Assembly (NCBI RefSeq): GCF_010093535.1 | Contig: NW_022985174.1 | Coordinates: 432,192 to 486,669 of the forward strand | From: Lindgomyces ingoldianus | Lineage: Eukaryota; Ascomycota; Dothideomycetes; Pleosporales; Lindgomycetaceae | DNA: 54,478 bases | Direction of reading: 5' to 3' | In this document: one piece after another, positions 1-12,753 of the stretch | Numbering within the stretch: position 1 is the stretch's first letter | Layout of the letters: every line of letters starts with the position of its first letter | Made by a program: the position numbers and the translations under genes | Notes under the pieces: generated by a model | Databases searched by the model: none | What the model saw: only the letters and a program-made list of their open reading frames with translations | Told to the model about the DNA's origin: nothing

Positions 1-1772
1 ACAGTCAATGAATGCCCAGGTTTGAGCAAAGATCAGGTATGGATAACACACAGTTCAGAGAACTTATTATGGTTACCATTCGAGTATCGACCATTACGTT
101 TCACAGTATCCGAGAAGGCCATCGGTATCGGAACTATAAGAGGAAAGGTTTGGATATGCCACGTTGATCGGAACACATCCTAAGGCGTTAGAACATTTAT
201 ATTGTTATTACTTCCTACACTATATTTTTTATTCTCTCTATTTCATAGTGGGCCGGGGATCGACAAGAATATATAGCTTGCTAATTTGCCCAGCGAAGGT
301 TCTAGCATACGTCCTTAATTAAATGACTAATCTTTCTACGTACAAAATCTCATGTTAAATAATTGCCACTTGAGTCTCGCCAGAAGTGAACGAACGCCTC
401 TATCACGCAAGCAGGGAGAAAGGTCGACCTACTCCAGCCACAACTTTGGAAACTCTGATCACGAAAGAGAAGTACCATCTTATATAATGGCCACTCATGT
501 ACCTAAAGTAAGAGGGCACACGGCCTCCCTGAAACCCACGCCACACTCTTTCTTGTATACGGCTAGCATAATTCTCAATACAGTATAAAATAAGCATTCA
601 TCAGACGACATGTCTTGGCGTGTCCACCCTCGCTTGTCTAGAAAAACCCGGAATGATAGTTGAAAAAGGCTGAATGCTATTAAAGGTTAGACTGATATTC
701 TTGGTCCCTGAAGTTTTCATACTCAAGCTCCGAAATTCAAAGAATCCTCTCATGTCTGTGATGCAGCATCGGAGTTCAGCTCAAGCACTTTTCCTCCATG
801 CCCATGGAAGAATCGATCGAAGAGAATGACCAAAACCACCGTAATTATTTTTTAGGCTACAGTCTAGGCATCTACAGAGAAATGGCTGAAAAAATAATGT
901 AAAATTGGTCATAAGTTCATAGACTCCCGAGGGAAGACCTAAGATGCTGATCAGTGGAAGTAGTCTCGCTACAGTCGATTTCTCGTTACGCAGGGCGCGG
1001 GGGCGAGGAGAGCATATGTGTACGTCTTTGAGGTCCTGGACAAAGATCGAGAAAAAGTGGTATCGTCCTAAACAAACCACTTATGCGTGGCTTTTAGGGC
1101 TCCTCTTCGGAAAAGGGACTTTCCCATTTATCCACATTTGTAAGTGTATCAATTTCCTGTAGGATGATAAAGCCACGTTTTTGATTGTAGGTACAGACTT
1201 AAGTACTTGCAAGGGTGATTCTGCTCAAGATTGCCGAAGCAAAAGAGCTAGCTACCTACCGTTGCAGTCGGAAGACCCACAGTCTGAAACATCGGATAAC
1301 TAGCTAACGGATAGAAGCCACCTTTCCACCACCTTTCCACCCAAACCCAACCACCCCATCTTCTGCCGAAATGCTTTGAAAGCAGTTCCAACATTGTCTC
1401 TCCCACTCAAGAGAGTAGTTTTGTCTCATTGTCCTCGCATCATCTGCTGTTGTAGACAACAATACCCGGCCATAACCATTCCATACTGTTCCAGCTCTCC
1501 TTGCAGGTTCTGAGAAGAACCGACAGCTCCGTATCAGATCACGATGCCGTCCAGACGCCCCATTCCTCGATTAACGCCGGTCGCTCATGCTTATTGCAGC
1601 CAAAAAGAGGTAAATTGCAGAATCAGCCACGCTAAATGCAGAGCAAAGAATCCAGGCCAATGGGTATAGGTAGGGAAGGCACATTGTACGCCGCTATTGT
1701 CCAGTGACCCTTCTTGCAGAAGTGGCGAAGCGATGCTCCTTCCGCGGTCGACGTAGTACCTAGTGCCATTGC
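1..1772. other. Intergenic region, no gene recognised
   Basis: No open reading frame in this stretch resembles a known family, and the short ORFs on both strands lack splice-supported extensions. The last few hundred bases probably contain the 3' UTR of the ataxin-2-like gene that ends at 1773 on the minus strand. No transposon ends, tRNA or tandem array were seen. Confidence 0.5.
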
Positions 1773-4700
1773 TCATTTAACTTCCTCGTGGATTTCTGGG
1801 CCATGATTCGCAGGTCCAGTTGGTGGAGGTACTTGAGGACCCATAGAATGTTGTTGCATCATGGGCTGGGAATAGTTACCGCTCGGAGTTCCACGGTGGG
1901 CAAGAGGGAATTGGTGGTGCTGGTGAGGTGAGCCATACTGAGATTGATGCGGCTGGGGATATGGACCGCGCATGGGTGCCACTACGACATGTGAGTCAAA
2001 GAACATCGTGATAATCATGGACAGTACTTACTCTGGCCTGGCGGCATCTGTGCAAACATTGGAGGCACCTGGGTGCCATGCTGCATGTAGACAAGTTGCT
2101 GTGGCTGGTGACCCTGCTGTGATCCTTGATGGCTCATCAATGGCGCGCCTCCAGGTCTGGGGCTTGGAAAACCATTGGTACCTGGAGGAGCAGGCATTCC
2201 GCTGGGATAATGAGGATACGCGGGACCAGGAGCAGGTGAGTACATCGGCATCTGAGGGTTTGAAGGCATACCCATAAATGGACCGTTGGAGGGCTGGTTG
2301 GTCATCATTTGACCACCCATGCCTGGTGCGGGAGGCTGGACAAATTGTTGGCCCCCTTGCTGTCGAAGAGCGACGTGCTGAACGTTAGGGCTCATCCCAT
2401 ACCCTTGCATCGGTACTTGTGGAGGGAATCCAGGCATATTTTGTGGCTGGGCATAGTTGATATAAGGTGGCATTGCCCTTGGAGACGGCTGGACAGATGA
2501 CGTGGAGTGAGAGAACTGCATGTGCTGGCTTTCGAAATGATGGGGACCAGGTTGGCCGTGATGAGGTTGAACTGGAGGATGGCGTGGGGTGTGCTGTGGA
2601 GTTTGGCCCTGAGGCATATGCTGAGGTCCTCCCTGGAGATGAGGAGGCAGCTGGTGCTGGTGAGGAATGGGACCGTTGCTCATCGAGGGATGTGGTGCTG
2701 ATACAGGCGGTGCAACAGAAGTCCGCTCGAACATGTCAATGTAGCTTCTATCCTGGTTTGTCTGGGGGAAATCCCATGTCGGAGGCGTGCGAAATGGGCA
2801 AGGAATGCCCCCGTTGCTCGCATATTCTCGGCTCCTATTCTCGTCATGGGCTTCCTTCATCATACGCTTGATGGGATTGAATGAATTAGTCAGATCCAAT
2901 GGTTCTGATGTTGGCCGTTGCCCTCCAAAGAAGCTTGTAATCTGTGGCTTTCGAGGGGGTTCTTGCCTTGAGGAAGAGTCGGGCCTTGGACTAGAGTTGT
3001 TGCTTGTGCTTCCTCCCGGCTGAAATGTGCTGGCAGCGGGATTTGGCTTGAAGTCTGGTGCTCGTACGTTGAACCTCGTAGACAGGCTAGATGTGGGTGT
3101 CTGGACACCACTAGAGGAAGCGGAAGGTCCTGTAGGTGGAGGGTTTTGCATGTTTTGCGGGATTGGATGCGGAATATTATGAAAGGGAAGAGCCCCTTGC
3201 TGTTTGTGTTGCTGTTGATTCAGCTGCAGGCGTGTGCTCAGTAGTCCAGTGTTGCGTTGGGCGCCTTGGTTCATGTTCTGATTGGGGCCCGTGCGATCCC
3301 TCACAGTCGCCGAGCCGTAGTGATTTTGTCCAGGGCGAGGACGTTGATTCTGTTGGCGGTCAACAGAAGTGCTGGGGGACGGATGCGGAGCCTCAGGCTT
3401 GGCAGCGACTGTTCGGTTGGGTTTCTGCTCTACTGGTGTAGGTGCTGCCTTGGGAGGGGTGGACTTCATCTCCTGTACCGCGCGGAGAGCTTTTTCGACA
3501 ATTGCCTGTTGCTTGTTCTCATCCTTAGCAAGAATAGGGACTAAGTCTTGCGGAACAGGAGTGTTGAGTTTGAAGTTCTGGGAGAATTTTTTGAGGTCAT
3601 TGAGTTTCACTGCTTTTGATTCACGGGCCAGCGATCGCTGCCTCTCGGACATGCGCAACTTCTCTGCAGCAGAGAACTGCTTGAACGAGTCGAGAAGATC
3701 ATGCTCCACGTTCGCCGTCGCATTATCTGGTCTCCCTGATTTTCGTGCTGGAATACCGCTGACCGTTGGTTTGAACGCGGCACTGGGCTTGGTGGGTTGC
3801 TCAACTACAGGCTTGCCTGGCGGAGCGGTCTTTGTCTCGGGGTTGGCAGAGGCGTCCTTTAGAGGTTCTTGTTTGGAAGGTGCGGCTGGGGGTGCACCTT
3901 CCACCTTCAGCGCAACCTCTGATTTAACTCCTTCAGGAGTCGCACGTTTCTCAATGGGCGGAGGGGTGGTCCGTTGCACTGGTTTTGATGAGGTTGATTC
4001 TGGGCGGGCAATCTGCGACGAAATGATGGCAGGGTCGTGGGGAGCCCCTGGCACCGTCGGCTGGCTCGTTGGCGGGCGTCTGGCAGGAGGCATGTACTTG
4101 TTGGACTGACCGCTCGGGAGGGGCGGGAAGTCACGACGCACTCCACTATACCTTTGTTGCGTCAGTCAGTACCCGACATTCCACGTCTTTGGCGAGCACT
4201 TACTTCTCTTCTTCGTCTGCGCCTTTGTCATCGGCAGACAGCTGGCCACGTTCCTCGCGAACGTGGGCGTTCAGTGCACTACTGGCTTCAATTTCGCGAG
4301 CGATCTTCTCCGCTCGCGCAGCCCTCTCGGCATACTGCGGGTTACTCCGGTCAATGGTGGTGGTATAGTAACTCTCGTCGTAGTTGCTCTTGACGCCGAA
4401 GAGTTGCTCATTCGTCGAAAATTGATCCCACTCAGTCGACCGTCCGGTGGGTTCAAGGGAGAGATTAGCATTCGCGTCTGCAGACGGTTCCCACTTCTGC
4501 AGGTTTCGCTCGCGCACGGCTATGTTGCCCGAGATGTCGGTGTCTGTCCGGAAGCCCGGCGAAACTCCTTGAACCGCTGTCAGCGTTTGTATCGTGCCTC
4601 GTCAGGCTTGACTTACCATTCTGAGCCTTAGTTTGGGACTTGTCAAGCACCACATTGGGTGTGTGCAAGTCAGCAACATCACCTATGTCGAACGACATGA

Positions 4701-5659
4701 CATGGTAGTCGCCAGTGCCAACGTAGTCATCGGACATTTCGTTGGCGCCGTTGACCTGCGCGTCGTTGGCTGGCTGCACTCGCTTCACCATCTTGAAGAC
4801 GTAGCGCATCTCAGTCGGGTCCAGAGAAGTGCCTGACAGCACGCCGGTATACTTCTCGCCATTCTTCAGAGTTATGTTGCTAGGGAGCCCCTGGAACAGA
4901 CAAGTCAACTAAGTTGTTTCTTGTCATCTATGTAGTCATATAGAGGCTCTGGCTTACCGTGAGACTTGCCAACAAGTACATCATTCTGTCATTCATGTGC
5001 TTCATTGGCGATGCGGTCTCTCCGGAGAGTGTTGAGGAGTTCGGCGCGGGCTTGGGAGTGTTTACCACGCCGTTCGAATTACTTAGGTTAGAGGGTCGCT
5101 GAGTGATAGGATTGGTGCCCTGGGTCCATGCTTTTTGGGCTGGGGGTTTCCTGGAAAGAAGATTGGCGCGTTAGCAAAGGGTGCACGGGCAGAGGACCGA
5201 AGCTCAAAGAAAAGTGAAAACGATAGCATCGACATGAAGCGTGAAGGTTGTAGATTAGGGGAAGAGGAATCTGCGAAACGAAGTTGTTGCACCGTGACTC
5301 CATGTGACTGAGTGCAGGTCACACAAAAAAGTGTGGCCCAATGCAGATATCGGCCAACGAGCTCTCAAGGCGTGGCTGGGTAGCCCGATTCGACCCCAAA
5401 ATGCGCGAAGCGAGAAGGGGTGATGTTTGGGGCGTGCGAGTAAGGGTTGGGACAGGGTGGGAGGGATTAGAGCTCACCTTTGACCTCCGTCAACAGGACT
5501 GCCAGCCTGCTTGCGCACACCGTCGGCGCCTTTGCCGGGAGCGCTCATCTTCAGTTGTGTTCGGCCACCAGAGGAATTAGAGGATGCGGATGGATTCAGA
5601 GGCCCGTTGACATTGGAGCCGTTGACAGAGGGTGCGGCGGTGGCGGCGGCGGAGGACAT
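1773..5659 (-). CDS. PBP1: Ataxin-2 / Pbp1 homologue (RNA-binding, stress granule protein)
   Basis: Six exons: 5659-5478, 5150-4958, 4890-4617, 4567-4204, 4151-2032 and 1981-1773. Every intron is GT-AG, phases join exactly, and the protein is about 1,113 aa. Exons 2-3 carry the ataxin-2 Sm-like domain (MNDRMMYLLASLTGLPSNIT through a VLSGTSLDP segment). Exon 4 carries the LsmAD region (FRTDTDISGN, then WDQFSTNEQLFGV and the NPQYAERAARAEKIAREIE helix). The C-terminal two thirds is low complexity, rich in Pro, Gln, Ser and Met, as in the family. I saw no clear PAM2 motif. Known family role: binds poly(A)-binding protein, influences polyadenylation and mRNA stability, and joins stress granules; yeast Pbp1 also restrains TORC1. 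The start MSSAAATAAPS at 5659 is preferred; an in-frame Met at 5806 is possible but its extension looks like leader sequence. Divergent from the Bud6 gene. Confidence 0.9.
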
Positions 5660-6924
5660 GGAGGGTATCGGGGGTGAAGAGGAGGAGAGCCTCCGACTCA
5701 GATGGGGTGGGACTAGCGCAGACCGGCCAATGCAGAGGCAGGCGCTGAGGGGAAGATGAACGATGCAGTGAGAGGCGCCCGAAGCGGTGTCGGAGAAGAA
5801 GGGCAATGAAGTTGAAGGAAGAGTTGGGATGGAGGAGATGTTGTTAGAGGCTGTGCGTTGAAGTGAAGAGCCAAAACGTTAGCTAAACCTTGGCGAGGCG
5901 GACGCTAGCGCTTCGAGAAAGCGAGTGAGCGATCGACGCCCCGAAACAGACGGCCTGAGGAATGGCGGAGTGGAGCGGCGGCGGGAGCCAAGCGTGGAGG
6001 AGCCAACAGCAACGACGGACGCGAGGTACGGGGCTCAGGGCGGTCGAAGGGGGTAAGAGTGTAGAGCGTGGGAGGCGAAGGGTCGTGGCTCTTATTTTGG
6101 TGTGGTGAGTGGAGAGGCAGCACGGAAGCAAACCTTGGTCGCGGATTCTGCGATTGTTTCGTGCTACCAGCCCCGGCTCACAAACTGCGGGCGCAAGAAA
6201 TAAATGTGTCCCACTGCCAGCGGCGGGCCAGCAATGTACGCAGTTCCTGGGGCCGTCTTCGCGCCGCTCAGCGCAATTGACCACGGACTTGCGAGATACA
6301 GCATTACTGAGGGCAAGCAGGGCTGAAACCCCAGGCGACAAGACATGCTCATATTTAGACACAGCAGCAGAAGGGTAGCCATCTTTTTGACATCTACATC
6401 AGCGTGCGCTGCGTGCTTGCTGGCGCGCTTCTTGCTCCGAGGCCACTGTGATCGATGTGCCTATTATTGCATTCTGCCCATGACGGAACAGGACAAGGAT
6501 CTGATTCAGACTGAAATTTGTATCCTCTCCACCCTTTCCTCCATCCCAGCAAAAGGTTCAAAGGTTCGGCATCTTCCTGTCAGCGTCTGCGGTGGGCGCC
6601 AGAATGTTGTGCTGTGTCGATGGACTTCGAGGCTGGAACAATAGCTGTAGTCCAGTAGTGACTCTATTGTGAATACCTCGGGATGCCCTTCCAGGTCCAC
6701 CTTCACGCCCACGCGGAGCGACCTCAATCAGGCAAAAGCACGGAAAGCCCTCGCCCTCAGGCCTCGATGAAACACGGTCACAGTGGCTGGACTCGGGAAC
6801 CGACGTCACGTGCACTCGGTGAATGACTAAACCCACATGCGGGAAGTGCCATCACGATTCACCAGTGGACGCAGGTGGTGAACTTCAAACACCCACCGAA
6901 CACCCCCACCGCCTCCGTCAAGAC
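5660..6924. promoter_or_regulatory. Divergent promoter region between PBP1 and BUD6
   Basis: This 1.26-kb gap separates two divergent start codons, so it must hold both promoters and 5' UTRs. Several short ORFs occur on both strands but none has family resemblance or splice support. A composite ACGTCA/CACGTG site lies at 6803-6812 on the BUD6 side. Confidence 0.55.
6802..6812. promoter_or_regulatory. Overlapping CRE half-site and CACGTG E-box
   Basis: The sequence GACGTCACGTG overlaps an ACGTCA half-site (bZIP/CREB type) with the palindrome CACGTG (Cbf1/bHLH type). It lies 113 bp upstream of the chosen BUD6 ATG. Motif matching is all I can offer; binding is inferred. Confidence 0.3.
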
Positions 6925-9900
6925 ATGCAGCAGAGTCCGTACGCCTCTTCTGCATCACACAGACAGTCACCCTCGCGCGACTCGGACGCCACTCTGTATC
7001 CGCCCTCGCAAGCGTCCAGCATGACTTTAACCAGCGAAGAAGCTGGCACACGATCCTCGCATGGCTCTGGGCGCTCGACGCACTCGAGACGGGTGCAAAA
7101 CGTGAGTATCCGTCACCCACGGCAACTTCCATTGCCTGCACCCACCCGTGAAAACTAAACCATCGCGACCACGCTGCTGACCACGACCCAACATGCAGCC
7201 CCAGCAGCAGCTCTCGCAGATCGAGAAGAGCGTCACCCATCTCCTCGTCGCCACGAAGCAGCTCCTCGAGACCCTCACGCTCTGGTCGAGGGGGACCGCC
7301 ACCGAAAGCGAAGTCTCGGATGTCTACGTGCGTCTGGGCTACGAATTTAACATTGCCTCGCGCGCCTTCAACGCTATCGGCGTCGATACCCAGGACCTCG
7401 GAAATGTCCCGGAACTGTTGCGAGGGATACTGGAGGAGACGCTCAGCCAGGAAGCCTCCCAGGCCAGCCTAGACAACTTCTTACCACGCATTCGGGACAT
7501 CATCATCAATCTTCTCCATGGACTGAAAAAGAAACAACAGCGCTTACGCCAGCGAAGCGGGCGGGATGGCATTCCCAACGGGACCAGTCCTCGGCAGGGC
7601 AGCGTCGGCAGCACCAGCGAAATAGAGGAGCCACAATCGCGAGCATCAAGCACAAGACTCCCTCCGCGACAGGATAGCAGCGACTACGTCACCGATGGCC
7701 CCGATCTTCCTCCTCGTTCATCCTCTGTGCCGGGGAGATCCTCGCCCAACAAATATGATGCCAACCCCTCCAATCCCAGGGCCAACCGTGGTACTGCCGG
7801 AAGCCAACTCTCGACAGACTCCTCCCTGTCGAGCAACACGATGCAGCAAATCCCCGTTATCGCCCCGTATCCGCCCGACGATACCATGCCAACGTCTCCC
7901 GACCCACGAGCACCACCCGCCTACAATGTCTCAGACTTCCCGCCTCCTCCACCTCCCCCAAAACAGCAAGATGCCTTGGCTGCTCTACAACGTGGCGGCG
8001 AGCTGGAGAGAAGGGCTTCGCGACGATTTTCCGCATACCAGATCCAGAAGCACCTTGGTACGAATGGAATCCCTCTTCCTCCGACACAGAACTCGCCAAT
8101 ACCGAACCGAGGGAGGGATGCTCGAGAATCTATGAATGCTGTTCGGATCAGAGGATCGCTACTTCACAGTCGACAGAGATCCGCCCAGAAACTACCTATA
8201 GATACGTCGTACGAGAAAGGTACTGATGTTTCCAGGCGCATTTCGGAGGAAAGTTCTCAGGGCTCTGCCCCTAGTATAAAGCCACCACGCGAACCGTTGC
8301 CGGAAGATAGCCCTGTTCAAAAGACTCCCGAAGACAAATTGGGACCTTCTCGCTTCCTCGAGAGCGATAGACCCTTGGTTGGTGCTACCCTCAGCGGGCC
8401 GTTGAGCGAACCAGTCGAGCTGCCTGCGGATTCTCCCACAAAAGATCAGAAGCCTGCAAGCATTCCTGCAAGGAATGGATCTCGAAGGGTAAAGTCGCCA
8501 TCCCCGCAGCCTGACCAGTTTATTCCGGAGCAATCACCGCAACCTGGCAAGGAGCTTACCCTTTTCTTGCAATACAGAAGCAAGATCAAGAAGTACGTTT
8601 TTGCCGATGGATCTGATCTCTCAGCCGGCCGATTGCAACTTGCATTCATAGAGAAGTTTGCCTGGGACACCCACCGTAACGGAGAGCTCCCAGAGATATA
8701 CATCCAGGATCCTGTCTCAGGCGTCCGGCATGAGCTCGAAGACATCAACGACATTAAAGACCGCTCAGTTCTTGTTCTTAATGTCGAACAGCTCGATGAA
8801 GTTAAGCATCATATCGACGACAAATTCGGAGGACTGAGTCGTTTAGTCGAGAGCATCAAGACAGTTGTCACAGACCAGCAGTCCGCCATCCAACGTGTTG
8901 CCGAGCGCCAGCAACAAGCTGCAAAGGAAATTGCCGGTATCGCGGCAGCGCCGGCCGTCTCATCCGCGCGGGTCTCAACAGTTCTTACACCTCGTTCCCC
9001 AATGCCTTCGAACGGGTCATCTGATGTCTCCATTTCTTCAGCTGCTCAGCTTAGCGAAGTCCAATCACTCCGACGAGACTTGGCGGTTGTGCGTCAAACT
9101 TACTCCTCGTTTGCTTCTGACATTGAAGCAAGCATGTCCGCCATCCGAACTAAAGCTGCTGCTGTGAAGTCGACTGCTATTAAAGTGTCCTTGCCAGCCC
9201 TCACCGGCGATAGCGGTCGCTCATACGTAAATGCTGGGAAGAAGACTCTCCAAGACGATTCTGAGAAGATCGTCACTCGTGTGGACGATCTTCAGGATGT
9301 CGTCGAAGATCTCCGCAAAGATGTTGTATCTCGCGGTGTCCGGCCTCTGCCCCGTCAACTTGAAACTACTGCCAAAGACCTTTCTATTGCAACTGCCGAA
9401 CTAAAGAAGCTGCAGGACTTCCTGGCTAAAGAGAAACCACTTTGGACTAAGATTTGGGAGCAAGAGTTGCAGACGGTCTGCGAAGAGAGGGATTTACTAA
9501 CTATGCAGGAGGAGTTGGCAGCCGATCTTCGGGACGATTTGGAGAAAGCGGCCCAAACGCTAGAGCTTGTTGAGCAGGCAACAAAGCAACAGAACCTCCA
9601 AACGGACGAGAAACAAGGGACCGCTCGTTCTGCCAGTGGACGTAATCTCCTTCATGCAGTTGCATATGATAAAGCTGTTGATCCTCGCCAGGCTCGAGAT
9701 GGAGTTTTGGGAGAGGTCAAGGCACTCCAACCGAACCATGAAGGACGATTAGAAGCTATCGAAAGAGCTGAAAAAGCGAGGCAGCGTGAGCTTGAGGAGA
9801 GGCGTGAAGGAGAATTCAAGAAAGAGCTAGGCTCGTTTGTTGAAGAGGGCAAGCTCAAGAAGAGTGGCGGTGTTGAAGAAGCCGAACGCTTGCGCAAAGC

Positions 9901-10102
9901 GAAGGATGAGCGAGCCCGCAAAGAGAATTGGGAGAGGCAAAATGCGAGAGCTAAAGCTGCTGCTGCTGTCGCTGCTAGCACGGAAAACGGGGCGGAAGAG
10001 AGGAAAGATGGGGAGAACAAAGCGGTTGGAGCACCACCTACGAACGGAGAAGAGGCGAACGAAGCAAAGGCGCAGGCACCAGAAGGTGGTGGCCCTGCAT
10101 AA
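6925..10102 (+). CDS. BUD6: Bud6/Aip3-like actin- and formin-interacting polarity protein
   Basis: Exon 1 (6925-7101) joins exon 2 (from 7199) across a 97-nt GT-AG intron, in phase 0. The short form has about 1,026 aa. The N terminus after the splice (QLSQIEKSVTHLLVATKQLL) is the conserved Bud6 N-terminal block. A Pro/Ser-rich linker follows, then the AIP3 core starting at ELTLFLQYRSKIKKYVF and running as coiled coil to a charged tail (EEAERLRKAKDERARKENWE). Family role: nucleation-promoting partner of formins at polarised growth sites and septa. I start at MQQSPYASS (6925); an in-frame Met at 6823 would add 34 residues. The first stop is TAA at 10100-10102, but the same frame reopens after a probable 72-nt intron (see the 10158-10639 entry), so a longer C terminus is likely. 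Confidence 0.88.
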
Positions 10103-10157
10103 GCCTATCTCTATCCTTATTCCCCTGTACACACTTTGTGCTGATTGGGATTCTTAG

Positions 10158-10639
10158 ATATGCCGATTCGAACCTACTCGGTAAGACCTTGGGTAAGAGT
10201 CGGCATACCACCTCTTCCAATCTCACCTGTTCCGAGCCTTGTAGACATATCGCCGAATGATCTCTCCCAGTCTGCTCCTAGTTCAACAATACGACTCGTG
10301 GAGCCCACACCCGCACCAGAGTCTCCAACACCTTTACAAAATCCAACTTATATGTCTGGAACCCCAACCAGCGAAGCAACATCTCCACCGACAGCAAAGC
10401 CCACCTCTACCACAATCGTTCCAGAGCGCCGTACGCCCAGATCCAGCTTCTTCGGACCCCGCGACAAGGATAAGGCGAGCCCGAAAACCCCCCCCACAGT
10501 CCGTCCACGCGGAAAGACAGTTCCTATGGCGGTCCCTTCGACACCAGAGCGAGCTGATACGGCTAGCCTGCATTCATTTACGCCCAGTACGAGTAGCAAG
10601 CATATCTCATCCTGGTTTTCGGGATTGCTGGGTCGTTGA
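10158..10639 (+). CDS. Probable C-terminal exon of the Bud6 gene (or a small separate gene)
   Basis: This 160-codon open stretch is in the same frame as the Bud6 ORF and starts only 55 bases after its stop, too close for an ordinary independent gene. It is preceded by a good branch point (CTGAT at 10141-10145) and a TTCTTAG acceptor. Removing 10086-10157 (72 nt) or 10089-10157 (69 nt) joins the frames and removes both intervening stops (TAA 10100, TGA 10142). The donors, GTGGTG or GTGGCC, are weak. The encoded sequence is Pro/Ser/Thr-rich, includes RTPRSSFFGPRDKDK, and ends in SSWFSGLLGR; I do not recognise a family. With it, the product would be about 1,181 aa. Confidence 0.5.
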
Positions 10640-12753
10640 AAGGCAACGAGCTGCTCACCACTACTCTACTCTTTGTATTATGGTTTCATCTGCTTTAACA
10701 GAGAACGCTGCATCTTATCACCTATTAATGTTATCGCCTTTTTCATCATGGCGTATATGGCGCCGTTGTTTCTGTTTCTGTATTCAAGCGTTCTTGCATG
10801 GCGTTTTGAGCGTTTTTGTACTGTTTTGGGCTTGTAATTACCCTCCTCTCTTCAACCTCCGGTATTCCCCCCCCCCCTTCTCCGTGGGATATAGTATGGG
10901 TTATATTTTATTTTTCAGAACCTGAAATTGTTCTTTGATGGCTTGGTTGGCAATACCTTTTGGAGGACATTATGATAATAGCTTTAGGTTGTGAGGGATG
11001 TGGGATACGTAGATTAATACTGAGTTCTGGGGGTTGTGCAGATATACTTGTGCTGAAGACTAGGCTCGTTAATGGTTGTTCTGTGAGGTTTCCAGGTGCT
11101 TGGTGTGGTTCGACACTGATTTCGTGAAACAGGGTCAACGGGCAAGATTCATACAGTCCACTATTAGATTAAGTAGATAAAGCCTAGGGAAAAGTAAGTC
11201 TATTGTAAATAAGATATCGGATATAACTATCCCTTACCAAAACTACGTTTGCAAACGGTAGAACCGTTGCTCTCCATGAAAATTGCCATTTTATGCTAAA
11301 CACGGTTGTTCTATGAACAAGTGCTCACAAAAGTCTACTGAAACCAACTCGCTTTTCACTGCTCGATCAGACCTTTGCAGAGGCAGCGGGCGCAGCTCTC
11401 CAATAATTTAATATCTTTAGAGCCAAAGTAAGCGAAAACTCAAGCATACAATTAGACCGTGTCTAACTTGTGCATTACCTCTTCTACGTAACACCCATGA
11501 CTTCAGACCGTCAGAATCCGTGAAAAAGCGTCCCCGGCTCGGGATTCCGGCCAAATCGCGTGGGCGAATATGCGTATTGCCTGGAGATGTTATTAAGTCT
11601 AACCTCTCTATTGGGTGTCCGGCGATTCCTCATTGTGGCCAGATCCTTGGGAGTTGGACCTTAAGAGGAGAGGTTGCTAGCAAAGCTTCTGACAAACTGT
11701 TTCTTTCCTGGACTTAGAATATCACTATCTACATAGTATTTAATAGGCTATAAGGCTTACTCGATCGTTTGTAGGCCTGGGCATACTCAATTCCGGCAAG
11801 AATAGTCTGTATTCTCTAGTCTCCATATTTCTGCTTTTGGTACCGATAGACGTCATGGCACATTGTTTTCGACTGAGACCAGTGCCCCTGGGTGCTTTCG
11901 GTACTTTCAAACAAGACTTAAGCAATCTAGATGCTTTCATGGAGCGGACCCAGGCTTGACCGGCGTGACTTGTCAACTATCAAGCTAAGCTAAATGGCTC
12001 AAGCCTGAGAATTTATAGGATAAGTCGAAAATTAAAGCCATCATAATCTAAAGAAATGTCTCCTGAGGTTGATATCCGCTTTTCTGAGTTCCCTCAAACA
12101 CTCCTGACAAGCTTCCATATGAGATAAAATTTATTGATACCAGGGAAAAGTTGACAATGACTTGGAATAAACATACTGAATTCACACTCTGTGCTCTAGT
12201 GTGGAAGTTATTAGATGGATTGATCGAGGTAGAGTCTCTGCTAAGTCATTGGATGATAATCGGAGCAGGTTGGGCAACGGGCAGATGCATCAAGAACTAA
12301 AACATACTGGTTTTTTTGTCGTCTCTCGTTGACGAAGGAAAACTGGACCAGTAATGGGTGAATTCCTTCGAAACGGCTGCGGTTCTAGGACCCACTGAGT
12401 TTTGAAAGAGTTGCTGCTATTCACCTTCGCTGTGCAGCTTAACATCTTCCTCCTGCATTCTCTTTTGAAAAAAGTTTAGTGAAGGAACTAATTCGTCTCT
12501 ATTGATACCTATTTATTTACTCAAATCGTTCAGTTCTTGAAGCTGCTGATCAAGGATTTCATTTCGGGCTGCATATCGCTTCATTCTACAGCAGTTGTAT
12601 CTAGCTGGGTGATGATTTTGCTGACAAGGTCCATCTCTACCCTGACCAGGACACCACGCAGCTATTCTCGAAGCATGCAGGGATACAGTATCATCATATT
12701 CATATAACATCTCTAAGTTCACACCTATCCCTCACCTCTACAACTCCTAGGTG
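10640..12753. other. Intergenic region between BUD6 and the AA9 gene
   Basis: The first few hundred bases (including a C9 tract near 10870) are likely BUD6 3' UTR. The rest is moderately AT-rich and gives no ORF with recognisable similarity. A minus-strand ORF at 11740-11976 has no family resemblance. No repeats with target duplications were found. Confidence 0.45.

Noticed and set aside
2467..4109. Long plus-strand ORFs (for example 3369-4109) opposite the ataxin-2 gene
   Set aside because: They are antisense shadows of the repetitive Pro/Gln/Ser-rich coding region and have no family motifs.
6827..7302. Minus-strand ORFs opposite the BUD6 first exon
   Set aside because: They are antisense to exon sequence conserved in Bud6 and have no family resemblance.
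11740..11976. Minus-strand 78-codon ORF as a possible transposon fragment
   Set aside because: No frame in the area showed recognisable transposase, reverse transcriptase or other family motifs.
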